From Bryobacterales bacterium (GTDB taxonomy: Bacteria; Acidobacteriota; Terriglobia; Bryobacterales; UBA6623): 41,287 nt of DNA. A program made the translations under genes and the position numbers. Under the pieces are notes generated by a model, which was not told the origin of the DNA, did not search any database, and saw only the letters and a list, made by a program, of their open reading frames with translations. Positions 1 to 8,618 of this stretch are shown in pieces (position 1 is the first letter of the stretch; every line of letters starts with the position of its first letter). The DNA lies in contig JAPPMC010000193.1 of assembly GCA_028819235.1 (NCBI GenBank), forward strand, positions 1 through 41,287, read 5' to 3'.

Positions 1-64
1 AGGCGTGACAAATCAGCTTGCGAGACAGTGGTTCCGAGCTGGTTCTCGCCCTTTGGGACTCTCA

Positions 65-1804
65 TCACGGGCGGATAGGGTCTGCTTGTGTGGCACGGGC
101 AGGCCGCGAGCGTGCGGTGACACCCGAGCCCTCCGTTATCTCGAGGAACTGGCCGCTAGCCACGTCGCTGATGGTGTCTGTCGACGACTCGAGAGGCCAA
201 TCGATGGTCACCACGTCGGCCTTGGTGCTCGCTCCGAGGCCGAAGTGCAGCCTGAGGTCGTGATTAGAGAGGAAGCTTGAGCCTGACCTGACTTCTTGGA
301 CTAGGATCCGACCACTGGCCCGCACAGTGACCCGGGCTCCGATTGCGCTGCGATTGGACTTGGTTCCCACCAAGCGCAGCGTCAGGAACCCTCCTGCAGC
401 CGGAGAGTCGTTGCGGAGCAGGCTAGGGCGCTCGTTCATGTTGTTGACGAACACGTCCGGGTCTCCATCGTTGTCGTAGTCACCGACGGCCAGGCCTCGG
501 CTTGAGTGTGCCGCGAGAATCGCAGAACCGGCCGGCGGGTCCACGGGGTCCAGTCGGCGCCCGGCGATGTTTCGGTACAGCAGGCGCTGCTGGCGGTAGG
601 GATTGTCGGGGACGAGCCCTTCGATTTCCGGATAGGTGTGGCCGTTTGCCACGATGACGTCCGGCCAAGAGTCCAAGTCGTAGTCGAGCGCCCCGATCCC
701 CCAGCCCATATAGCGGGCGCTGACCCCTGCACCGAGCGCGTGTACCCGGTCCTCGAACGTCGACGATGCAGAGCTCATGTAGACGTTGGAAGGCTCCTGG
801 ATGAAGTTGGTCTTGATGATGTCAAGCCTGCCGTCCCCGTCTAGGTCAGCCGCTGCCGAGCCCATTCCTGCTTGGACGTCGCCGTTCTCGTCAAGGGCGA
901 CGCCCGCGAAGAGAGCCATTTCTTCGAACGTGCCGTTGCGCCTGTTCTCAAGAAGGATGCTGGCCTGAGAGTCAACGGCGACATAAATGTCCGGCCAGCC
1001 GTCGAGATTGTAGTCAAGGGGGGTCACCGACAGCGAGTATCGGTCGCCGATGCTGGCAATCCCTGCATTCTCCGATACATCCTCGAAGTGGCCGCCACCG
1101 AGATTCCGAAAGAGCTGGTCCGTCTCACCGGGCAGGCCGCGCGGTCCGCAAGCAACCGCCTGGCCCATCCACTGGCAGGTAGGGCTGACGCCCCGACGGG
1201 GGACGCGGTCGATCTCGAAGGCGAGGTAGTTCGCGACGAAGAGGTCGAGATGCCCGTCGAGGTCGTAGTCCAAGAATGCGCATCCCGCCGACCATCTGGC
1301 TCCCCCTCCTACGTCGGCTTCAGTGGTGATGTTTGTGAAGCTGCCATGCCCCGTGTTGCGGTAGAGGGCGTTCTGGCCGAAGTAGGTCACGAACAGATCG
1401 TCGAAGCCGTCGTTGTCAACGTCGCCGACGCAGGCACCGTGGCCCCAACCGGTCCTCCTGACACCTGTCCTGTCGGTGGCATTGGTGAAGGTGCCGTCTC
1501 CGTTGTTACGGTACAGATGGTTGGAGGGTGCCTCGCTTGGTGGGAAGCCCTCCAAGGTCGTGCCGGAGACGAAGAATGCGTCGAGAAACCCATCGCGGTC
1601 GAAGTCCAGGAGCGCGACGCCGGGCCCGATAGCCTCAAGGATGTAGTCCTTGCGGTCGTCCCTGCCGCAGTAGAAGACATCGGACAAGCCCGCCTCTTCG
1701 GCCACGTCCACGAACATCGCCTGACCCGCGAGGCAGGGAGCAACCAGCATGGGGAGCATCGCGCGTCCCGTGGCGCGGCGCCCCGTCGCGTCGAGTGCGC
1801 GCAC
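65..1804 (-). CDS. Secreted FG-GAP/VCBS repeat protein with ASPIC/UnbV domain (CRTAC1 family)
   Basis: A 579-residue protein built of repeated FG-GAP/VCBS-like blades. Asp-rich calcium-loop motifs recur, for example DFDRDGFLDAFF, DVDNDGFDDLFV, DYDLDGHLDLFV, DLDGDGRLDIIK and DYDNDGDPDVFV, which is the pattern of an integrin-alpha-like beta-propeller. The C-terminal ~90 residues (from LTLRLVGTKSNRSAIGARV) match the ASPIC/UnbV domain that ends CRTAC1-family proteins. The GTG start at 1804 lies 6 bp after the TPR gene stop and gives an Arg-rich n-region plus a short hydrophobic stretch (MLPMLVAPCLAG), so export is likely. An ATG at 1759 is an alternative start. Family members are extracellular or surface proteins of unproven biochemical role. 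Last gene of the apparent operon 6604-65. The domain call is solid; the function is unknown. Confidence 0.9.
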   Translation of the reverse strand: MRALDATGRRATGRAMLPMLVAPCLAGQAMFVDVAEEAGLSDVFYCGRDDRKDYILEAIGPGVALLDFDRDGFLDAFFVSGTTLEGFPPSEAPSNHLYRNNGDGTFTNATDRTGVRRTGWGHGACVGDVDNDGFDDLFVTYFGQNALYRNTGHGSFTNITTEADVGGGARWSAGCAFLDYDLDGHLDLFVANYLAFEIDRVPRRGVSPTCQWMGQAVACGPRGLPGETDQLFRNLGGGHFEDVSENAGIASIGDRYSLSVTPLDYNLDGWPDIYVAVDSQASILLENRRNGTFEEMALFAGVALDENGDVQAGMGSAAADLDGDGRLDIIKTNFIQEPSNVYMSSASSTFEDRVHALGAGVSARYMGWGIGALDYDLDSWPDVIVANGHTYPEIEGLVPDNPYRQQRLLYRNIAGRRLDPVDPPAGSAILAAHSSRGLAVGDYDNDGDPDVFVNNMNERPSLLRNDSPAAGGFLTLRLVGTKSNRSAIGARVTVRASGRILVQEVRSGSSFLSNHDLRLHFGLGASTKADVVTIDWPLESSTDTISDVASGQFLEITEGSGVTARSRPARATQADPIRP

Positions 1805-1810
1805 CGGCCC

Positions 1811-3676
1811 TTACCGCCCGATAGGGGTTGAAGCGGGCGCTTCCTTCTTGCGGAGGCGCTGGATCCGCTCTGTGCGCGCCTGCCGGGCTTCGTCCTCATT
1901 GCGCTTGAAGAGCCGGAAATGCTCTTGGGACAGGTCCTCCCTCCCGGTTTGGCGGTACAGCCTCGCCAAGACGTAGTGGACCCTGTTGAGGGTCGGGTCC
2001 AGGTCCAACGCCAGCAGGTACTCTCCGATCGCGTCCTCCCACCTCTGGAGGAGTTCGTAGGCCCGTCCCAGATCCCTCCGGACGTCAGCGTCCTCAGGGT
2101 CGGCCGCTGCCGCCTCCGTCAGGAACGGCAGTGCCCGGTCGGCTTGCCGCAGCTGGACGTGAATCCGGCCTAGGCGCTTCCTTGCGTCGCTCGAGTGCGG
2201 GTGGATCTCCAGCTCGTCCAGACATGCCTGGCGGGCTTCTTCGTAACGCGAGTTCTCGAGGTAGTAGTCCGCGAGCTCAATACGGATCTGAGTCTCGAAC
2301 GGACATGCCTCGATCGCGGCGGCGAATTCGGCCTCTGCCTCGGCCATCTCTTGGGCGGCGAAGTTCATCGCCTTGACGAGCCTCGCGCGGCACGATGAGG
2401 GATGTTCGCGGACCAGCAAGTCGAAGTGCTCCAGCGCAACTTGCCTGAAGATCTCCGCCCGCAGCGTCTGGACAGCCTGCAGCGTCTGCGCCGCCAACGC
2501 GGGCGATAGGGCCACGGCCGCGGCGGATTCGTAGTCGTCGAGCCAAGTGTGCAGGCTCATCCTCAAGTAATCGCGCAGCCAGTCGAATTCCCGCGCAACC
2601 GGCTCGTCCAGTGCGGACATGGCCTCATCGAACCGTCCATCGGCGATGGCGTCCGCCGCTGCGGCCCAAGGGCCGGGATCGTCTCCGCTGAGGCGCTCGG
2701 CCAGTTGGGCGTTGATCTCGGCTCCCACCATCGGCACGGGCGGCAGGTTCTTCGGGCCGACCGCCGGCAGCGAGCGCAGGATACCCTCGAACTCCACCTT
2801 CGTCCCGATCTCGGCCACCTGTTCCTTCGGGAGCAGACTGCTGTCGATGGGCATGCGCGGCACAGCAGGCAGCAGGTTCCAGTAGCGCCGCAGCGCAAGG
2901 TCCGAAGCGATGTCCAGCCCGAGGATCGCGAGCATGCGCGCTAGGGGAAAGAAGATCGAGGCGTTGAAGGGATCCATCTCCCCGGCCTCGAGGTATTCGA
3001 TCGCCGCGACCTGGTACACCTGCTGGCTCTCGAAGAGCCGCGCTGCCGTCAGGTGCGTTTCCTTTGAGTCAGGGTGCGAAAGCGTCTGCTCGTTGACGAT
3101 CCTCTCTGCGAGTGCCAGATAGGCCTGCCCAATCGAGTAGAGGATGTTCGGCGCTTGATCCCCGGCCTGGGACAGGGCCTGCCCGTAGGCCTGGATGGCC
3201 TTCGTGTAGCGGAGGTTCGCGGCGTAGGCCTGGCCCAGATGCAGCGAGCTCTCGAGGGTCGGCCGAAGGCTGTGTGCGGCCTCAAGGTGCGGCAGTGCCT
3301 CGTCCGGTCGCTCCACGTTGAGGTACGAGATCCCGAGGAACAGCCGGCTGCCGGCCATGCTCCTGTCAAGGCCGATTCCCGTCTCTAACGCTTCGATCGC
3401 CGCCAGATAGTTGCGCTGGTAGAAGGAGACCAGGCCGAGGTTTTGGTAGACCCGCGGGACCGCCGCTGGGTACCGCTCGAGGATGGCGCGGTATTCTGCG
3501 GCAGCCTTTGCCAGTTCCCCGGCCTGTTCGAAGGTCTTGGCCGAGCGGAAGCGGGTCTCGATGAAGTTGTAGTCTGCCGGGCCGAGTATGCGCTGCTGGC
3601 CAGCCGCAAGCCCGCCCAGGAGCACCAGCACGAACCCTATGCGGCGCAATGATCTGGCCAGGATTCCCGGATGCAT
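1811..3676 (-). CDS. Exported tetratricopeptide-repeat protein
   Basis: A 621-residue protein with an N-terminal Sec signal (RRIGFVLVLLGGLAAGQQ) followed by TPR arrays. The first array covers about residues 40-180 (repeats such as VYQNLGLVSFYQRNYLAAIEA and SSLHLGQAYAANLRYTKAI). The second lies at about residues 430-600 and contains the canonical ADVRRDLGRAYELLQRWEDA. A less regular middle region separates them. The C-terminus is basic and charged. It is a protein-protein scaffold in the periplasm or on the surface. It starts 32 bp after the heptaheme cytochrome stop and ends 6 bp before the FG-GAP gene. In related bacteria TPR segments are often fused to multiheme cytochromes or CRTAC1-type proteins, so the neighbours are plausible partners (inference). 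Confidence 0.88.
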   Translation of the reverse strand: MHPGILARSLRRIGFVLVLLGGLAAGQQRILGPADYNFIETRFRSAKTFEQAGELAKAAAEYRAILERYPAAVPRVYQNLGLVSFYQRNYLAAIEALETGIGLDRSMAGSRLFLGISYLNVERPDEALPHLEAAHSLRPTLESSLHLGQAYAANLRYTKAIQAYGQALSQAGDQAPNILYSIGQAYLALAERIVNEQTLSHPDSKETHLTAARLFESQQVYQVAAIEYLEAGEMDPFNASIFFPLARMLAILGLDIASDLALRRYWNLLPAVPRMPIDSSLLPKEQVAEIGTKVEFEGILRSLPAVGPKNLPPVPMVGAEINAQLAERLSGDDPGPWAAAADAIADGRFDEAMSALDEPVAREFDWLRDYLRMSLHTWLDDYESAAAVALSPALAAQTLQAVQTLRAEIFRQVALEHFDLLVREHPSSCRARLVKAMNFAAQEMAEAEAEFAAAIEACPFETQIRIELADYYLENSRYEEARQACLDELEIHPHSSDARKRLGRIHVQLRQADRALPFLTEAAAADPEDADVRRDLGRAYELLQRWEDAIGEYLLALDLDPTLNRVHYVLARLYRQTGREDLSQEHFRLFKRNEDEARQARTERIQRLRKKEAPASTPIGR

Positions 3677-3708
3677 GGGCTTCGTCCGCCTGTCGTTCCG
3701 GCCCGCCG

Positions 3709-4920
3709 CTAGTCCGGGCCGACCACGCGGATCCAGTGGTCGCTGAACATACTATGGCGCATTACGCGCCGCTTGGGCATGTGGCAGCTGCTGCAGTCCG
3801 TGGAGGACGCAGGGCACACCGCGCCGTCTGCCCGTGTCTGCCCGTCATGGCAGGCAAGGCAAGGCTCGTCCAGATTGGCGGCCTCGTCTGCGACGTCAAG
3901 ATGCGGATCATGGCAGGTCGTGCAGGCAAGCTCGGCAAAGGACTCGTTGAAGCATCGGCTCAGCACGATCCGCTGGCTCGGGAACCGAACGCTGTGCGGG
4001 GTGCGCTCAAGCAGCGCCAATGCGTCGAAGTCGTTGTCCTGCGGAGGTGTCCCGTGACAGGCTCCGCACATCTGGATCTGCGCAAAGCCCGCAAGGCCCC
4101 CCGGATCGAAGATCGTACCCTCGAGCGCCCGGCCACCCAGTGCCGCGTCCACGTGCCGCTGCCCGGGGCCGTGGCACCGCTCGCAGCGGATGCCGGCTTC
4201 GTCCGATGCCGGACCGGAGGCCCGCTTGTCGTACCCCGTGGTGTGGCAGCCGAAGCACTCTGCCACCTGCTCGCTGGTGAGGGCCCGCCCAAGGCCCTCG
4301 ACAGAGTTCTTCGGATCGTATTGCGATGCGCCGGTTGTGAAGCTGACCGCCCCGAGACTCTCGTACCATGTCAGGCGGCTCTCGACCCACGCGCCGCCTT
4401 CGGCCCGGCCGATCGGCGTGATCCCCTTCGTGCCGCTGCCGAAGGCCCACGTGAGGTCCGCCCGGCTCGCTTCCTCGCCGCGAGCAGCGCTGAGCTGGAC
4501 GCCGCCTCGGGAGCCGGCGGCAAGGCTCAGCGTGAATCCGGAGACCCGGTCGACAACCGAGAACGGCAGCGAAGCCGCGAGTTCCGGCACCTGCCCGGCC
4601 TGGCGCAGGGAGCGCGCATGGTTGCTGGCTTCCTGCCGGGCGTAGATCTCCAGGTGGCAGGTCCGGCAGGCCTGTGCGCCGCTGTACTCGGATTCTTGGG
4701 TCCAGACTCGGGCTGCGTCGTCCAGACTCGCAGTTTGCCCGTATCCCAAGGCTGCGAACGCAGCCAAGAGCACGGGTGCTAGGCCGGTCCGCCAGCACCC
4801 ACCAGCGGCCCTCGGCGATGCGGACTGCGAGCGGTATTCCGGGCAGTTAGGACGCGTCTTGGTTGGTCGGGACACACAGTCCCCTGTGCGCGTGGGCCTC
4901 GGGGCGGCGAAGCGGTCCAT
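3709..4920 (-). CDS. Heptaheme c-type cytochrome, periplasmic or surface
   Basis: A 403-residue protein with seven CxxCH heme-binding motifs, at residues 85-89, 222-226, 246-250, 285-289, 333-337, 354-358 and 376-380. The end CSSCHMPKRR...FSDHWIRV resembles the C-terminus of cytochrome c554/NapC-like multiheme proteins found in Acidobacteriota and Planctomycetota, often just before a TPR section. A hydrophobic segment (residues 46-60, LAPVLLAAFAALGYG) is a signal peptide or anchor, but about 45 residues precede it. The true start may therefore be an internal non-ATG codon. About 130 heme-free residues separate heme 1 from hemes 2-7. It lies 19 bp after the DUF1501-like gene and 32 bp before the TPR gene. 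Likely role is electron transfer outside the cytoplasm; donor and acceptor are unknown. Confidence 0.9.
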   Translation of the reverse strand: MDRFAAPRPTRTGDCVSRPTKTRPNCPEYRSQSASPRAAGGCWRTGLAPVLLAAFAALGYGQTASLDDAARVWTQESEYSGAQACRTCHLEIYARQEASNHARSLRQAGQVPELAASLPFSVVDRVSGFTLSLAAGSRGGVQLSAARGEEASRADLTWAFGSGTKGITPIGRAEGGAWVESRLTWYESLGAVSFTTGASQYDPKNSVEGLGRALTSEQVAECFGCHTTGYDKRASGPASDEAGIRCERCHGPGQRHVDAALGGRALEGTIFDPGGLAGFAQIQMCGACHGTPPQDNDFDALALLERTPHSVRFPSQRIVLSRCFNESFAELACTTCHDPHLDVADEAANLDEPCLACHDGQTRADGAVCPASSTDCSSCHMPKRRVMRHSMFSDHWIRVVGPD

Positions 4921-4939
4921 GCCAAGCGCCGGCGCTTGG

Positions 4940-6604
4940 CTACGCCCCGCTGGCTAGGATGAATGGCAGATGGGGAGACTCGTTCCTCCCCGCGCCTTTC
5001 GGGTCCACCCCGGCCAGCTTCAGCGCTGTCGAGTAGATGTGGCCATGGTTGGGCATGATGAACCCGTCAGTGGGCCCGTCGTACCCCTTGCGTAGGTTGC
5101 CGTCGCGGTCGAAACGCGGGTCAAGATCCCCAGTCACCGGGTGGATGGGGATCGGCTGGAAGGTCTTCTGCCCGACCCAGCCGAACTGTTCTCCGCCGCG
5201 CACGCGAGGGCCGAGGAAGGCGCACGAATTGACGGGGTTGTGGGCGCTGATGTCCTGCGAGAGGATCTGCTCTCGCTTCTCCTCCTCGCTCAGGTCCGCG
5301 TTCGCGAGTATGGTCTCGATGCTCCCGGCCACGGTCCTTCCGAACTCGCTGCTCAGGACAATGGTCGTGTAGTCGTAGAAGGAGTTTCCGGTATCCAAGT
5401 ACTCCGTCTCCTTCAGCTTTCGCACGAACGTCTTGAGGGGCGTCCACAGTTCCCGCCGAATCATCTCGCGCTGGTCGAATGGGTAACCGGACAGGATCTT
5501 GCTGCGCGACCAGTGGTGGTCAAAGCCGCGGACCAGCCGGTTCTCGAGCCAGCCGGCACAGCTGAGCCCGCTCGTCAGCATTTCGTACATCATCATGGCC
5601 TGCACGTTGATGTTGGGGGTGTACTTGCTTCGCGGGAGCGTCTGGTTGATGAGCTCGAAGTGGATCTCCTCGTCGGCGGGAGTGACCCCGAACTCCTCCC
5701 GCAGCTCGGGATCGAGGAACTGCGGGCCGGCCTTGGCTTGCCCGCCGCCACCCTTGACCAGCCGGTTGTAGACATCCAGTGCGGAAGCGAAGCTCTGCAA
5801 TTCCGGGCTGTTGCGGTCTGAGAGCAGGCTCCGCCGGGACTGCTCCAAGAAACCCTGAACGGCGTGGTTGCGCTCGTCGTTGCGCATCGCGAGCGTCTGC
5901 CGGATGAGGCTGCGGGTGAACTTCGGGGTCTGCGGGTAGATGATGTGCGCCCAAGGCGGACCGAGGGCGTGGTAGATGCCCGTGCCCTCCGGGTATGCGC
6001 TGATGTCGAGCTCCCCGTCGGAGAGCCAGCGATGCCAGTTGAGGTTGGGCATCAGGTAGGGCCGACCCGCCCGCTCGCAGAAGGCCTGCAGCACGGTGCG
6101 CTCGTCCGGCTCCCGGCGCGCCTTCATGTCGACGGTGTACTGGCCGTAGTGCGCCTTGAAGCGGTCCCGGGTGTGACCGCTGCCGGTGAGGGCGCTGGAG
6201 AGAATCGCCATCTCCCCGAACAGTTCGCGACCGTCCTCGGCCAGCGGGCCGTGAAAGACTTCGCCGTGCCGCCTGAAATCCTCGGGAGCGAGGTCCTTGG
6301 TGCGGTAAAGATGCTCCGAGATTACGCCCCAGTCGTTGGGGTCACGTGGCAGATCCCCAAAGCTGGCGTCGTTGCGTACGGGAACGACAGGCCCGAACAT
6401 GTCGTAGCTCATCCAGGCCCCTTCCATGAACCAGTAGATGAGGAAGCGGGGCCGGGAGGCCTCGTTGGCATGCTCACTGACGGCTGCCGTAAGGGCTGGG
6501 CTCAGGGAACCGAGGCCGCCCGACGCCGAGTAGCTGAAGAAGTCGACCGCGGCGAGCGCAGTTGTGCAGCGGGCTGCTTTGGCCAAGAATCTGCGGCGGT
6601 TCAC
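4940..6604 (-). CDS. Tat-exported DUF1501-like protein
   Basis: A 554-residue protein that begins MNRRRFLAKAARCTTALAAV, a twin-arginine signal with RRRFLAK. The body resembles DUF1501 of the alkaline-phosphatase superfamily fold: a leading strand FLIYWFMEGAW, a central SSEFGRTVAG motif (compare the canonical EFGRTP), and a terminal DGFIMPNHGHIYSTALKLAGVDP block. It is divergent from the second DUF1501 protein at 15118-16575, lacking for example the WDQHTDLKKGH region, so it is probably a separate subfamily. No substrate is established for DUF1501 proteins. It is the first gene of a tight run with the cytochrome, TPR and FG-GAP genes. A perfect TATAAT lies about 40 bp upstream of its start. 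Confidence 0.8.
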   Translation of the reverse strand: MNRRRFLAKAARCTTALAAVDFFSYSASGGLGSLSPALTAAVSEHANEASRPRFLIYWFMEGAWMSYDMFGPVVPVRNDASFGDLPRDPNDWGVISEHLYRTKDLAPEDFRRHGEVFHGPLAEDGRELFGEMAILSSALTGSGHTRDRFKAHYGQYTVDMKARREPDERTVLQAFCERAGRPYLMPNLNWHRWLSDGELDISAYPEGTGIYHALGPPWAHIIYPQTPKFTRSLIRQTLAMRNDERNHAVQGFLEQSRRSLLSDRNSPELQSFASALDVYNRLVKGGGGQAKAGPQFLDPELREEFGVTPADEEIHFELINQTLPRSKYTPNINVQAMMMYEMLTSGLSCAGWLENRLVRGFDHHWSRSKILSGYPFDQREMIRRELWTPLKTFVRKLKETEYLDTGNSFYDYTTIVLSSEFGRTVAGSIETILANADLSEEEKREQILSQDISAHNPVNSCAFLGPRVRGGEQFGWVGQKTFQPIPIHPVTGDLDPRFDRDGNLRKGYDGPTDGFIMPNHGHIYSTALKLAGVDPKGAGRNESPHLPFILASGA

Positions 6605-6643
6605 AGGCGGGCTCCGATAGTGGTCACTGACACGGGCGCCACG

Positions 6644-6649
6644 ATTATA
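6644..6649 (-). promoter_or_regulatory. Candidate -10 element for the 6604-65 operon
   Basis: On the minus strand this reads TATAAT, a perfect sigma-70-type -10 hexamer. It lies 39 bp upstream of the ATG at 6604, giving a predicted leader of roughly 30 nt. No good TTGACA-like -35 is found at 16-18 bp, so the call rests on the -10 alone. The remaining DNA between 6605 and 6846 shows no other gene. Confidence 0.35.
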
Positions 6650-6846
6650 GGACGTCAGCGGCCGGAAGCGTGGGATTGCAAGTGCTTCCGCGTGGCAGGA
6701 ATCCGCCGTATCCGTTCCCCGGCCTTGCCAGACTTGCTAGGCAGGAGCCGGGCGTCTTGGCAGTTTCGGCACCAGCGTGTTGGGCGCACTGGCGAACACG
6801 CGATTCAGCCCTGGCGAGCGATGGGCGCCTTGGCCCGCGAGGCAGT

Positions 6847-8268
6847 TCACTGCACGGCATTCCGCTCACCGAAGCAGTATAGGCTTCCCCGTGTTCTCAC
6901 GTATAGCCGCCGTGGTCCGATCGCAGGCGTGGCGAAGACTTGTTCGCCGAGGTCGTTCTGCGAGACCACCGCCCACTCCGCGCCAGCCTGCAGCACGGAG
7001 AGGACGCCGGCCTCGCTCGCGACGTAGACCCGTCCGCCCGCTGCGACGGGGGATGCCCAGTAGGGTCCCAATGCCCCCGGAAGGCGGGCCTGCTTCAGCA
7101 CGTCTCCGGACTCTGGGCTCAGTGCGGTCAGGATGCCGCCGTCCTTAATCAGGTAGAGCACGCCTTCATACAGCAGCGGTGACGGGACGTTCGGCAGTGT
7201 CCTGCGGAAGCTCCACAGTACGCCGGTCTCGGTGAGGTCGCCCCTCCCGCCCAGCCGGATCGCCAATAGCGCGTTGCGGGCTGCGAGCCGGGCCTGCGTG
7301 TTGCTCCAGTCCGCCGCGCCGACGTAGCCGTCCCGGTCAAAGTCGAAGTAGCTGAGGAAGCGCGCCCGCATCATCGGAAAGAAGGCCTCCTGCCTGGAGA
7401 AGCGGCCGTCCCGGTTGGAATCGTGCCGGGCGATCGCCTCGGTGAACGGAGGCAGGGGATCGTTGGGCGCGTCCCCCGTGGAGGACCAGCCGTGGACGAA
7501 GAGTGTCGATCCGTCCGTGACCGCAAGCGACTTGACCTCGAACGCGAGCCCGCGGGCCCACCACAGAAGCTGCCCCCTGCCGAGCGAGTAGCCGGCGACC
7601 TGGTAAGCGCCAGGAACGACCAGTTCCGGAGGGCCAGAGGCGGGCCGGTGCAGGGTCGGGGTCGCAAAGCCTCGCGTGTACTCAGGCCGTCCCGTCTTCC
7701 ATTCAACGCCCCCCGTGTTGCGGTCTACGGCGATCATGAAGGAGTCGCGGTCCTGGTCGCAGACGAGGACGACCTTGTCGTCGGCCACGATCGGCGAAGA
7801 GGCCATGCCCATCCAGTTGTCAAACGGTCCCAGAGGTAGCCGCCAGCGCTCGTTTCCCTCGCGATCGTATGAAAGGAGCCCGTAGTCGCCGAAGAAGACG
7901 TAGACATTCGCTCCGTCGCTGGCAGGGCTTGGGGACGCTGGGTGGTTAAGGCGGTTCAGATCCGAGACTCGGTCGCGCGGCGCGACGCGCCTCCACAGCA
8001 CCTCACCGTCTTGACGGCGCAGGCAGATCGTCAGCAGCTCGTCACCGTCAGCCCCGGTCACGAATATGCGGTCCCCCGCCAGCACTGGCGAAGAGTGCCC
8101 CGGGGGCAGCGAAGTTCTCCAGACGACTTCCTGCGGGCCGAATTCGGCTGGTGGCGCCGCAGAGTCGGCAATGCCCGACCCGTTTGGTCCGCGAAACTGC
8201 AGCCAGTCTGCCGCCGACAGCGAGGACACTGCCAATGCGGCGGTCAGGACTTGCGGGATCTGGGACAT
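6847..8268 (-). CDS. Exported PQQ-like beta-propeller protein with embedded EF-hand pair
   Basis: A 473-residue protein with a short signal peptide (MSQIPQVLTAALAVSSLSA) followed by PQQ/WD-like propeller blades. Examples are GDRIFVTGADGDELLTICLRRQ, GNERWRLPLGPFDNWMG, VLLYEGVLYLIKDGGILTAL-type strands and VYVASEAGVLSVLQAG. About two-thirds in is an insertion with two EF-hand-like loops, DSNRDGRFSRQEAF and DFDRDGYVGAADW, which may bind calcium. The fold is that of BamB-like or quinoprotein propellers, but I see no evidence for PQQ cofactor residues, so an enzyme name is not justified. It ends 242 bp before the 6604-65 operon and may be transcribed separately. It diverges from the AbiE locus. 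Confidence 0.85.
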   Translation of the reverse strand: MSQIPQVLTAALAVSSLSAADWLQFRGPNGSGIADSAAPPAEFGPQEVVWRTSLPPGHSSPVLAGDRIFVTGADGDELLTICLRRQDGEVLWRRVAPRDRVSDLNRLNHPASPSPASDGANVYVFFGDYGLLSYDREGNERWRLPLGPFDNWMGMASSPIVADDKVVLVCDQDRDSFMIAVDRNTGGVEWKTGRPEYTRGFATPTLHRPASGPPELVVPGAYQVAGYSLGRGQLLWWARGLAFEVKSLAVTDGSTLFVHGWSSTGDAPNDPLPPFTEAIARHDSNRDGRFSRQEAFFPMMRARFLSYFDFDRDGYVGAADWSNTQARLAARNALLAIRLGGRGDLTETGVLWSFRRTLPNVPSPLLYEGVLYLIKDGGILTALSPESGDVLKQARLPGALGPYWASPVAAGGRVYVASEAGVLSVLQAGAEWAVVSQNDLGEQVFATPAIGPRRLYVRTRGSLYCFGERNAVQ

Positions 8269-8618
8269 TTCAGGTCAACAGGCATTCCAAGCACTCCATC
8301 CGCGTCGTAGGCACATAGCGCCACGCTCCATCTCAGGCCGCAGGCCCGTCTGTTTCAGGCGGTTCGCTCCTAGCTCTGAGAGCGCTGCCCCATGTTAGAT
8401 GGTCAGCTCGCACTCGAGAGCAGATGGCGCCCCTCCGGCCGTCCAGACCGGTCGCCCGACGAGACCAGCGCGCGGGAGGTCGAGTCCCAGCGGACAAGGA
8501 TTCCGGAGTGCTGTCTTGACGAGAACAGTCACGTCTGAGGTCGCAAAGGCGGCTGAAATAGGGTGTTATAGTCCGTGTATCCGTCCTTAGGACGGATACA
8601 CGGACTATAACCGAATTA
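8269..8618. other. Divergent intergenic region between propeller gene and AbiE locus
   Basis: No convincing gene is seen in these 350 bp. The main content is the 47-bp palindrome at 8565-8611 directly in front of the antitoxin start. The part adjoining the propeller gene has no recognisable Shine-Dalgarno sequence or promoter that I can defend. Confidence 0.6.
8565..8611. promoter_or_regulatory. 47-bp palindrome, candidate AbiEi operator/promoter
   Basis: Two perfectly complementary 23-bp arms (8565-8587 and 8589-8611) flank a single T at 8588. Each arm carries the pentamer TCCGT (ACGGA on the other side) twice with an 8-bp period, at 8572-8576 and 8580-8584 in the left arm. The element ends 7 bp before the ATG at 8619. 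AbiEi antitoxins are known to repress their own operon by binding inverted repeats upstream of it, so an operator role is a strong inference. TATAGT (8567-8572) and TATAAC (8606-8611) inside the arms could serve as -10 elements. Use of the second would place transcription start at or next to the ATG (leaderless mRNA), which fits the absence of a Shine-Dalgarno sequence. Confidence 0.75.

Noticed and set aside
872..1831. Plus-strand open frame with many valines
   Set aside because: It is the complement of the FG-GAP repeat gene; the periodic composition follows from the repeats on the other strand.
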